Shown here in pieces: positions 57,446 through 64,000 of a DNA stretch of 64,000 nucleotides. The position numbers were made by a program, and so were the translations under genes. Origin of the DNA: Henriciella sp. (GTDB lineage: Bacteria; Pseudomonadota; Alphaproteobacteria; Caulobacterales; Hyphomonadaceae); NCBI GenBank assembly GCA_021776655.1, contig JAJFFK010000045.1, positions 62,001-126,000 of the forward strand, read 5' to 3'. The number at the start of each line of letters is the position of its first letter. Within the stretch, counting starts at the first letter, position 1. The notes below the pieces were generated by a model. It was not told the origin of the DNA and made no database searches. It saw only the letters and a list, made by a program, of their open reading frames with translations.

Positions 57446-58414
57446 CTAAGCTGCAGCCTGGCCTTCGTGGATCAAGCGGTAGATATCCTTGCCGAAGGCG
57501 ATGCGGGCTTTGGCGTCCATTTTTGAGGTGTCGGCGGCGAGCACGGGTTCGACATGTGCGCGCAGGCCGAAGCGGTTGGCGATCTGGATCGCGATACCGG
57601 GGCGTCCGTTCAGCTCAAGCAATAGCGGTCCCTTGTCGACATCAATCACGATATCAGCACCGAGAAAGCCGAGACTGGTCACGTCATAGGCCTGCGCCGC
57701 CATTATCAGCATGTCTTCCCAATACGGCGTTTGCAGGCCGGACAGCTCGTTAGCAGTATCCGGGTGGAAATCGACCAGCTGATCATATTGCATGCCGAGC
57801 TGGGTCACCCCGGTGACCAAATCAACGCCAACCCCAACGCCGCCTTTGTGCAGGTTCGCCTTGCCGTCAGAATCAGCGGTAGGCAGGCGCAGCATGGCAA
57901 GGATCGGCACACCTTTCAGCACGATGATGCGCACATCCGGCACGCCCTTGAAACTGATCTCGTCAAACACCCCGGCAAAGCGCACGCGTTCCTCGATCAG
58001 GGCGGTATCGGGCAGACCGCCGAGCGAATACATGCCCGACAGAATATTCATGACGTGAAAACGCACGTCCTCAAACACCACACGGCGGCCATTGGCGAGC
58101 TTGTAACCGCCCTTCATCGGGCCAGTAATGATCATGATGCCATTGCCCTGAGAGCCGTTGGCCGGCTTGATCGCAACCCCGTTCGGGCGCTCAAGCATCT
58201 GGTCCAGGCGGCGCATATCGTAAGGGTTGGAGACCAGGCCGATCAGCTCAGGGTTGGGAATGCCCGCCTCGATGGCCAGACGCTTGGTAATTGTCTTGTC
58301 ATTGACCAGCCGCATCAGGCCACGCGGATTAAGTTCGGCGACCAGTCGCAAATTGCGCTCATTGAGCCCCATCACGCCATTGCGGCGCAGCTTGAAGGGG
58401 TTGCCGAGGATCAT
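57446..58414 (-). CDS. RimK-like ATP-grasp ligase (alpha-L-glutamate ligase-related)
   Basis: 322 residues. ATP-grasp features: VNDKTITKRLAIEAGIPNPEL, VAIKPANGSQGNGIMIITGP (ATP loop), LIEERVRFAGVFDEIS and the metal-binding PLLLELNGRPGIAIQIANRFGL. This subgroup (TIGR02291-like) is always found with the two genes upstream. By family it should add an amino acid to an acceptor carboxylate; the substrate is not known. The ATG overlaps the membrane-protein gene by 4 bp. Confidence 0.88.
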   Translation of the reverse strand: MILGNPFKLRRNGVMGLNERNLRLVAELNPRGLMRLVNDKTITKRLAIEAGIPNPELIGLVSNPYDMRRLDQMLERPNGVAIKPANGSQGNGIMIITGPMKGGYKLANGRRVVFEDVRFHVMNILSGMYSLGGLPDTALIEERVRFAGVFDEISFKGVPDVRIIVLKGVPILAMLRLPTADSDGKANLHKGGVGVGVDLVTGVTQLGMQYDQLVDFHPDTANELSGLQTPYWEDMLIMAAQAYDVTSLGFLGADIVIDVDKGPLLLELNGRPGIAIQIANRFGLRAHVEPVLAADTSKMDAKARIAFGKDIYRLIHEGQAAA

Positions 58415-59979
58415 TCGGCCTTGTCCTTGAACGGAAACTCGGCCTCATCCTTGATGCCTATCAGCTCGCGGAACCGGCGCAGCTCACTGAGGCGCATCCC
58501 CATATAACGCCCCATGAGCAGGCAAAGCCCCATGATCACCAAGAGCAGTTCAGGGAAGTTGAACATCAAATATTCCACATAGCGATTGCTCATCGCCAGA
58601 TAGGTGATCGAGGCGACGGCAAGACTGCCGAGCCCTTGTTTGATCGCCTCACTGCCGGAATATTCCTCCCAGACAATCGACATCCGCTCAATCGTCATGG
58701 TCAGGATGACCATCGGGAATAGCGAGATAGACAGACCGATGCGCTGCTCACCATCCGACATCAGTATGGTGATCGCCGCCATTGAGAGCACGATAAAGAT
58801 CAACACCACGGCCAGTCGCGGGACCAGTAAGAGCTTCAATTTCTCAAGATAGAACCGCATCGCAAGACCAAGTGCAATCAGGATCGAAAACAGGATCAGG
58901 CCGGTCAGCAGCGCGGTCTCACGAAACGCAATCCCGATCAGAACCGGCATGAATGTCCCGAGCGTCTGCAAACCAATAAACTGGCGCAAAAAGACCAGAA
59001 GCAAGATGCCAACCGGAATGGTAAGAAGCACGCGGTAAACCAGCTGCGTCGTCAATGGCAAGGCATCAAAACTGAACATGCGCAGGACGAAATTACCGTC
59101 GTCGACCTGACTGCGCGCAATGGTTGAGGCGGCGTAGCGTGACGGCTGCAAGCTGATCTGGGTGCTCATTTCAGACGCGCCAACGGCCTCCACGATCTCG
59201 CCCAAACCATACCAGATCGGGAAGAATTTCGACGGGTTGCCATTGGGAAAATAGCGCCGGTCGCGGCCATCCACACGGTATTCTAACCAGCTGACAATCT
59301 CAGCGCGGCGACGGGCATCATCCAGATAAACACCATTGGCAATCCGCGCTGGAACGCCTTGGCTTTCGAGCACTGTCCGGGCCAGCTCAAGACGGCCGAG
59401 AGAGCCAGGCAATGGCCGGATCAAAGCGGCCAACTCATCGGATAAAGTGGGCGAAAAAATTTCCTGCAAAGTCAGTTCAACCAGCGATTCATTGTCGGCT
59501 GATTGACGCCGGATCGTCGATATCCAGACAATGAAAGCCTGGCGCTGCAAGTTCGATTGGAACGGCAAATCCGCCGGACGGCCTTCAGATTGCAAACTAT
59601 CAGGCAGCGGTGTGCTGCGGTTTTCCTCCATCATGGTTGTGCGATAACGCAGAACTTTCGGGCCATCCGGATAGCGATAGGTCCAGATCGCCTTGCGGTT
59701 GCCTTCAACCCCCTCCTGAACAATCCGTAGACCAAAGGGGCCACTATAGAATTGTTCATCAACCACATCGCGAACGTCGCTTCGGGCCGGTAGATAGGTC
59801 TCGACCCGCACCGGGCGATTGCCTGCAGCGAACTCGATATAGACTTCCAGGTTCCAGATCGTGCGAGTTTGGTCCGGCACGATTGGATAATCGTTCTGCA
59901 CCGATTTATGCAGAAAGATGCCCATTCCCAGCAGGATAAGAGCAAAGGCCAGAAGCCGTGCGTGAAGGTGGCTACTCAC
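58411..59979 (-). CDS. inactive-transglutaminase/7TM fusion membrane protein
   Basis: 522 residues from GTG 59979, whose GTGA overlaps the stop of the retropepsin gene and has GGGGG upstream. One N-terminal anchor (LLAFALILLGMGIFLH) is followed by a periplasmic domain (about 30-320) with the transglutaminase-like segment ELARTVLESQGVPARIANGVYL, where the catalytic Cys appears replaced, and then seven spans from LVYRVLLTIPVGILLLVFL. It fits the UUP1/7TM-transglut family. It probably links periplasmic sensing to the ligase; that is inference. Confidence 0.85.
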   Translation of the reverse strand: MSSHLHARLLAFALILLGMGIFLHKSVQNDYPIVPDQTRTIWNLEVYIEFAAGNRPVRVETYLPARSDVRDVVDEQFYSGPFGLRIVQEGVEGNRKAIWTYRYPDGPKVLRYRTTMMEENRSTPLPDSLQSEGRPADLPFQSNLQRQAFIVWISTIRRQSADNESLVELTLQEIFSPTLSDELAALIRPLPGSLGRLELARTVLESQGVPARIANGVYLDDARRRAEIVSWLEYRVDGRDRRYFPNGNPSKFFPIWYGLGEIVEAVGASEMSTQISLQPSRYAASTIARSQVDDGNFVLRMFSFDALPLTTQLVYRVLLTIPVGILLLVFLRQFIGLQTLGTFMPVLIGIAFRETALLTGLILFSILIALGLAMRFYLEKLKLLLVPRLAVVLIFIVLSMAAITILMSDGEQRIGLSISLFPMVILTMTIERMSIVWEEYSGSEAIKQGLGSLAVASITYLAMSNRYVEYLMFNFPELLLVIMGLCLLMGRYMGMRLSELRRFRELIGIKDEAEFPFKDKAE

Positions 59980-60506
59980 CGATCCCCCGCACCACACTCT
60001 GCTTCAGCGGCAAAGGTTTGCGCTGAATCCACAATGATCCGCGAGGCCAGAAACTCACGGCCGATCAACACCTGATAGTCGAAATTTTCGCGGTCAGCGA
60101 GGGTGAACTCGGCCAGCCCTTCGACCCCGCCGACGCAGAGTGGCAAATAGATCACAGGACGTCGCTGCGTCCCGCCTGTCTTTAGTTTGATCGCAACAAA
60201 AGCCACAACATTCTGGTCATAACGGATTGAACGACCATTCTTGCCGACGACGCGAAACTTGACCCAGCTATCCCTGCTTGATCGCCTGTAGACTTCGATA
60301 TCACGCGCATAAAGCGAGCTGGTATCGGCCCCGGTATCGAGCTTGGCCTTCATCTTCAGGCCAAGACGGCCAACCGACGCTTCCTCAATATAACCCAGTA
60401 CCGTGGCACGGTCTTCACGAGGGCTGCGCCCAGAATCGGCCATGGCTGGCAAACACAGGGAGGCTACAAAAATTATCATAGCGCTGAAAACAAAGGAAAT
60501 TTTCAT
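59976..60506 (-). CDS. retropepsin-like aspartic peptidase of the RimK-ligase cluster
   Basis: 176 residues with a signal peptide (MKISFVFSAMIIFVASLCLPAMA). The mature domain has the aspartic motif KAKLDTGADTSSLYARDIEV and the second-half VLIGREFLASRIIVD, as in the family often labelled ATP-dependent zinc protease or RimK/LysX-associated peptidase. With a signal peptide it acts in the periplasm. It is first of three coupled genes; 153 bp divide it from the divergent hisF. Confidence 0.88.
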   Translation of the reverse strand: MKISFVFSAMIIFVASLCLPAMADSGRSPREDRATVLGYIEEASVGRLGLKMKAKLDTGADTSSLYARDIEVYRRSSRDSWVKFRVVGKNGRSIRYDQNVVAFVAIKLKTGGTQRRPVIYLPLCVGGVEGLAEFTLADRENFDYQVLIGREFLASRIIVDSAQTFAAEAECGAGDR

Positions 60507-60659
60507 ACAGGTATCTATCTTGTTTAAGCTGAGGAGAAAGAGGATCTAAGCTCGCAATTGTTCATTCAGAGAATCCTATCGCTGGGTTAACCAGTATAGA
60601 AGCCGAAATCAACAGACCGCTCCCTTCCCCAGATGAATTATCTTTCGTAAAGGTGCGCG

Positions 60660-61418
60660 ATGTTGAAAACCCGCATCATCCCCTGTCTGGACGTAAAAGA
60701 CGGGCGCACGGTCAAAGGCGTGAACTTTGTCGGTTTGCGCGACGCCGGTGATCCTGTGGTCTTGGCGAAAGCTTATGACGAGCAGGGCGCAGATGAGTTG
60801 TGCTTTCTCGACATCACAGCCAGCCATGAAGGGCGCGGAACTTTGCTGGATGTGGTCAGCGCGACAGCCGAACAATGCTTCATGCCGCTGACGGTTGGCG
60901 GCGGCGTGCGGTCGCCCGAGAATATGGTCGCCCTGTTGCGGGCTGGCGCCGACAAGGTCGCGATCAATTCAGCCGCCGTGGCCGACCCGGAAGTGATCGC
61001 ACGCTGCGCCGCCAAAGCCGGACGCCAATGCGTCGTGGTCGCCATTGACGCACGTGCCAGCGGCGACGGGTGGGAGATCTTCACGCATGGCGGGCGCAAA
61101 GGCACGGGCATAGATGCGGTTGAATTTGCCAAAGAAGCCGAAGCGCGTGGGGCGGGCGAAATCCTGCTGACCAGTATGGACAGAGACGGCACCAAGTCGG
61201 GCTATGACTTGCCGCTATTGAAGGCCGTCAGCGCGGCGGTGAACGTCCCGGTGATTGCCTCTGGTGGTGCCGGAAAGGCCGAGGATCTGGCCCCGGCTAT
61301 TCTCGAAGGTGGTGCCAGCGCCCTACTTGCCGCATCTATCTTCCATTTTGGCGAGGTCAGCCTTACACAAGCCCGCGCGGCACTCGCCGCTGCCGGGGCC
61401 CCGGTCAGACCATTTTAG
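60660..61418 (+). CDS. hisF: imidazole glycerol phosphate synthase cyclase subunit
   Basis: 252 residues, a beta/alpha barrel. It uses ammonia from HisH to close the imidazole ring. Catalytic Asp in [21 protein letters not shown] near residue 11, and the second catalytic Asp in [21 protein letters not shown]; phosphate sites at VGGGVRS and ASGGAG. AAAGGTG precedes the ATG. hisE follows after 9 bp; the other his genes are not in the window. Confidence 0.97.
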   Translation: MLKTRIIPCLDVKDGRTVKGVNFVGLRDAGDPVVLAKAYDEQGADELCFLDITASHEGRGTLLDVVSATAEQCFMPLTVGGGVRSPENMVALLRAGADKVAINSAAVADPEVIARCAAKAGRQCVVVAIDARASGDGWEIFTHGGRKGTGIDAVEFAKEAEARGAGEILLTSMDRDGTKSGYDLPLLKAVSAAVNVPVIASGGAGKAEDLAPAILEGGASALLAASIFHFGEVSLTQARAALAAAGAPVRPF

Positions 61419-61427
61419 GAGATCGCC

Positions 61428-61778
61428 ATGGCAGAGAAAACGCTCGGTTCGGCTGATGATTTCAGCCGACTTTTGGCTGAACTGGCCGCGACAATTGACC
61501 AGCGCGCAGGCGGCGACCCGAAGACCTCCTACACCGCCAAACTGCTCGCCAAAGGCCCCTTGCATTGCGGCAAGAAGATCGCCGAAGAAGGCGCTGAACT
61601 GGCCTTGGCGATGGCGGCGCAAGGGCGTAGCGAGACCGCCAGTGAAGCGGCAGACCTGCTCTATCACATGCTGGTCGGCCTGCGCTGCAAAGGGGTGGAA
61701 CTGGATGCAGTGGCAGCGGCGCTGGCAAAACGCAAAGGCGTGTCAGGCCTCGCTGAGAAAGCCGCGCGCAAAAACTAG
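61428..61778 (+). CDS. hisE: phosphoribosyl-ATP pyrophosphatase
   Basis: 116 residues, all-helical MazG-like enzyme for the second step of histidine synthesis. The metal-binding acidic residues are in KIAEEGAELALAMAAQG and EAADLLYHMLVGL; SYTAKLLAKGPLHCGKK is typical. Its stop overlaps the stop of the convergent methyltransferase gene by 4 bp (CTAG). Confidence 0.95.
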   Translation: MAEKTLGSADDFSRLLAELAATIDQRAGGDPKTSYTAKLLAKGPLHCGKKIAEEGAELALAMAAQGRSETASEAADLLYHMLVGLRCKGVELDAVAAALAKRKGVSGLAEKAARKN

Positions 61779-62416
61779 GGTTGGTCGGCAGCCTCTAATT
61801 GCATAAAGGCAACTATCCTGCCGCCGCAAGATTTAAGCTCGAACGCGGTTTGTTGCAGGCCCGCCGCCACTGCCTGATTGCGGATTGTCTCAGCCGACCG
61901 AAACTGGAACACCGGCGCGGGAAAATTGTCCCGGTCAATCTCCGCGCCGTCTGGCCGAAACACCAGTAATACGCGACCATCTTGCTTCAGCACACGGCGG
62001 AACTCGGCTAGGACGGTCTGTAGGTCATCAATGAAATACAGTGTGTGCACCGTCAAAATGGCATCAACCGATTGATCCGCGACCGGCAAAAGCTGCATCG
62101 GGCAATGGTGCAGCTCGGCGCGGCCATCTCGAATGGGGGCCTCAAGACGCCGGGCCGCGATCGCAAGTGCAGATTTGGAAATGTCAGCCCCGATGACTTT
62201 ACCTCTCGGGACCAGATCAAGCAGCCCGGTCATGGTGCGACCATGACCGGTTCCCGCATCAAGGATCATTGCGTCAGTAGAAACTTGTATAAGGTCAATC
62301 GCTACATCATTCTCATTCGCAGTTTCACGCGCCATGATGTTGGCAATCAGTGACCCAAGCAGGCCTTTTGGGGCAGCTGATTGGCGCGCAATGAAGAGTG
62401 GTTTGCGGACTCTCAT
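61775..62416 (-). CDS. class I SAM-dependent methyltransferase
   Basis: 213 residues. Motif I is MILDAGTGHGRTMTGLLD, motif II GKVIGADISKSALAIAARRL, then VDAILTVHTLYFIDDLQTVLAEFRRVLKQDGRVLLVFRPD, the UbiE/Methyltransf_11 arrangement. No membrane segment or substrate hint. Its ATG overlaps the stop of the hydroxylase-family gene by 4 bp, so the two are likely expressed together and may act on one lipid-like substrate. Confidence 0.85.
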   Translation of the reverse strand: MRVRKPLFIARQSAAPKGLLGSLIANIMARETANENDVAIDLIQVSTDAMILDAGTGHGRTMTGLLDLVPRGKVIGADISKSALAIAARRLEAPIRDGRAELHHCPMQLLPVADQSVDAILTVHTLYFIDDLQTVLAEFRRVLKQDGRVLLVFRPDGAEIDRDNFPAPVFQFRSAETIRNQAVAAGLQQTAFELKSCGGRIVAFMQLEAADQP

Positions 62417-63258
62417 TTTGCGTCTCCGTCGGCGGCAAGGGCTGCAGCCGCCTTAGCCTGCCCTTTGGTTTCAGGCTTCAACTCACGGCGAACAGACGCG
62501 GCAAACCGCTGGTAATATTCAGGATGCTCAGTGCCCATCGCCCGGTCCCAGAAGGTAAAATACAGACCGTAATTCCAACCCGCCTGGGAATGGTGCAGAT
62601 CATGGTGAGTGACCGTGGTCATCCAATCAAAAAGCGGACGCCCCTTGGCGGTGCGCGGAAACAACTCATAGCCACAATGTCCGACTGCATTGCGCAGCAT
62701 CATGTGCGCGGTGAAGACAAACAGTGCGAGAAATGAGACCGGCATAACCAGGCCCATCAGCAAGACGAACACGGCGTTCACAACCGCTTCCTCAGTGTCG
62801 AAAGCATAGGCGGTGAGAGGGGTCGGATTATACGACTTGTGATGCGTGCGGTGGAAGCGCCGGAACAGTCGCGGATGGTGAATGATCCGGTGGGTCCAAT
62901 AAAACCAGGTATCCTGCAAAACAATCATCAAGACAATTGAGACCGCAAACCATGGCCAGCCATGCGCACTCGGGTCGGCATAAAACTGCAACCAGCCAAA
63001 TTGCAAGCCGAGGCCAATAGTGACGCCGATCATGCTGAAAACAAAGACTGTCCGCAGCGAGGTCAGGAGCTCGCGCTTGATTTGACCTTCGCCCAGGACC
63101 CGCTCACGGATACGCCGTCCAGCCAAGGATTTGGCCAACACACCATTGACGATCAAGAAGACACCGCCTGCCCCGATGACATAGCGCAGGAAATCATGGG
63201 CGAACACCATCAACACAATGTCGATCAGGGCGGGGAGGAAGCTGCTTAATGTACTCAT
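62413..63258 (-). CDS. sterol desaturase / fatty acid hydroxylase family protein
   Basis: 281 residues from ATG 63258 (GGAGA 5 bp upstream; another ATG 12 bp earlier overlaps that RBS). Four or five spans, with the di-iron histidine clusters of the family: WTHRIIHHPRLFRRFHRTHH and, near the C-terminus, THHDLHHSQAGWNYG; WFYWTHR and WDRAMGTEHPEYYQ are typical. It would hydroxylate or desaturate a membrane lipid using oxygen. An AraC-type gene lies upstream on the same strand, 128 bp away. Confidence 0.88.
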   Translation of the reverse strand: MSTLSSFLPALIDIVLMVFAHDFLRYVIGAGGVFLIVNGVLAKSLAGRRIRERVLGEGQIKRELLTSLRTVFVFSMIGVTIGLGLQFGWLQFYADPSAHGWPWFAVSIVLMIVLQDTWFYWTHRIIHHPRLFRRFHRTHHKSYNPTPLTAYAFDTEEAVVNAVFVLLMGLVMPVSFLALFVFTAHMMLRNAVGHCGYELFPRTAKGRPLFDWMTTVTHHDLHHSQAGWNYGLYFTFWDRAMGTEHPEYYQRFAASVRRELKPETKGQAKAAAALAADGDAK

Positions 63259-63386
63259 TTTAGTCTCCATAGTGAATGTGATGGAGCCAAATTGCCAAAC
63301 ACCCGCGCGCCCGTCTTGCCAGGTTCAAAATCGGCATGGTATTTTCAAATTCGGTGCGGGTTTTTCAGATTTGGTGAGACGCTTGC

Positions 63387-64000
63387 TTATGACAGCACAT
63401 TGCGACGAAACTCTGTTGGAGTTTGGCCAGTCTGCACCTTGAAGGCCCGATTGAACGGGCCGACAGAGCCATAGCCAAGATCCAAAGCGATCTGCGTGAT
63501 CTGGCGTCGCGCCTGTTCAGGGTCGGCCAGTATCTTGCGCGCATCCGCCAGCCGATGCTGGTTCAGGAAGGCTGAAAAATTACGAAACCCAAGCCCGCCA
63601 TTGATCAGTCGCCGCAGCCGGTGCTCGGGGATATTCAGTTTGCCCGCAAGCACGGAAATCGAGAGATCTTCCTGCAAATACACCCCGCTTTGCATCAGGC
63701 GTTCGAGCCGGTCTAGCTCGACTTTATCCTCCGGTGCGATACCAGAAACACCCCCCTGTGGCGGCGCTAAGCTGGGCGCAAAAACGTCAACCGGACGAAG
63801 CAACCAGGCCGAAAACCCAAACGTCAAAACGAACAGTCCAATCGCATGTAGAAGCATAGTCGATTGCGGCGGCGTTCCCGTCCCGATTAGCAATTCGCCG
63901 ACCGCGATCAGGATACCAAACACCCCTGCAAGAGCTGCAAATAGAAGACGAAACCGGCGGCGTGGCTCGACCAAATCATCCTTGCGATGCGCCAACACCA
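63387..64000 (-). CDS. AraC family regulator with membrane segment (partial)
   Basis: The visible 204 residues are the C-terminal part; the frame stays open to the right edge, so the start lies outside. Two hydrophobic spans (LFAALAGVFGILIAVGELLIG and LLHAIGLFVLTFGFSAWLL) precede a helix-turn-helix pair: LSISVLAGKLNIPEHRLRRLINGGLGFRNFSAFLNQHRLADA and ITQIALDLGYGSVGPFNRAFKVQTGQTPTEFRR. The membrane segment suggests signal detection at the membrane. The hydroxylase/methyltransferase pair just downstream is a likely target. Confidence 0.88.
   Translation of the reverse strand, partial: VLAHRKDDLVEPRRRFRLLFAALAGVFGILIAVGELLIGTGTPPQSTMLLHAIGLFVLTFGFSAWLLRPVDVFAPSLAPPQGGVSGIAPEDKVELDRLERLMQSGVYLQEDLSISVLAGKLNIPEHRLRRLINGGLGFRNFSAFLNQHRLADARKILADPEQARRQITQIALDLGYGSVGPFNRAFKVQTGQTPTEFRRNVLS

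Noticed and set aside
57731-58507. 258-codon open frame on the plus strand
   Set aside because: Antisense to the ATP-grasp ligase gene; a shadow of its codon bias.
1-64000. CRISPR array, rRNA, tRNA or prophage
   Set aside because: No regularly spaced direct repeats, no rRNA-like sequence, no tRNA arm pattern noticed by eye and no phage structural genes. A tRNAscan/Infernal run would be needed to exclude small RNA genes.

Overview
The window reads as chromosomal DNA from a free-living, aerobic, probably marine alphaproteobacterium. The gene families (DUF2336, SapC, DUF2842, a TPR lipoprotein next to ispE, ETF-QO, a split Mrp-type antiporter without a large MrpA, glutathione-dependent formaldehyde oxidation) and the promoter style fit Hyphomonadaceae/Maricaulales-like bacteria; that placement is inference. 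I see no rRNA, tRNA, CRISPR array, prophage or transposase gene.

Layout. 1-7117 (minus) is a translationally coupled Mrp/Mnh cation:proton antiporter operon, E-F-G-DUF4040-B-C-D-D-X-D, cut off by the left edge. 7193-16199 holds a DUF2336 protein, a DoxX-like membrane protein, an MFS transporter, a DsbD-type reductase with a 57-residue partner, a SapC protein and a DUF885 lipoprotein that has lost its zinc motif. 16422-20982 is a NAD synthesis operon (nadA, two secreted paralogues of unknown function, nadB, nadC) behind a clear promoter and palindromic operator. 21019-26001 holds an SDR, a SleB-type wall hydrolase and pyruvate phosphate dikinase. 26155-31014 is the glycyl-tRNA synthetase operon (glyQ, DUF2314, a cupin remnant, a double CDGSH protein, glyS), followed by a broken GIY-YIG gene among palindromic repeats.

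31095-38904 contains an exported haloalkane dehalogenase, a CinA-type amidase, methyltransferases, a polyprenyl diphosphate synthase, and a formaldehyde-detoxification cluster (frmA to fghA) enclosing a VOC protein, a broken methyltransferase and a kelch lipoprotein. 38990-44648 has two TPR lipoproteins, ispE and a WecA-family transferase. 44988-49688 has ETF-QO, a family 4 uracil-DNA glycosylase and a pair of TIGR0428x glycosyltransferases. 49759-56263 has a YghU-type GST, a TetR/DUF1772 pair, argC, rpsI-rplM, ctaA and DUF2842. 56264-57445 is a repeat island around a cold-shock gene. 57446-64000 has the RimK-like ligase/membrane protein/retropepsin trio, hisF-hisE, a methyltransferase, a fatty-acid-hydroxylase-family protein and an AraC regulator cut by the right edge.

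The most unusual features are several families of palindromic repeats that also lie in frame inside glyS and the uracil-DNA glycosylase gene, two secreted paralogues embedded in the NAD operon, and three separate gene remnants (GIY-YIG nuclease, cupin, methyltransferase) close to intact operons.
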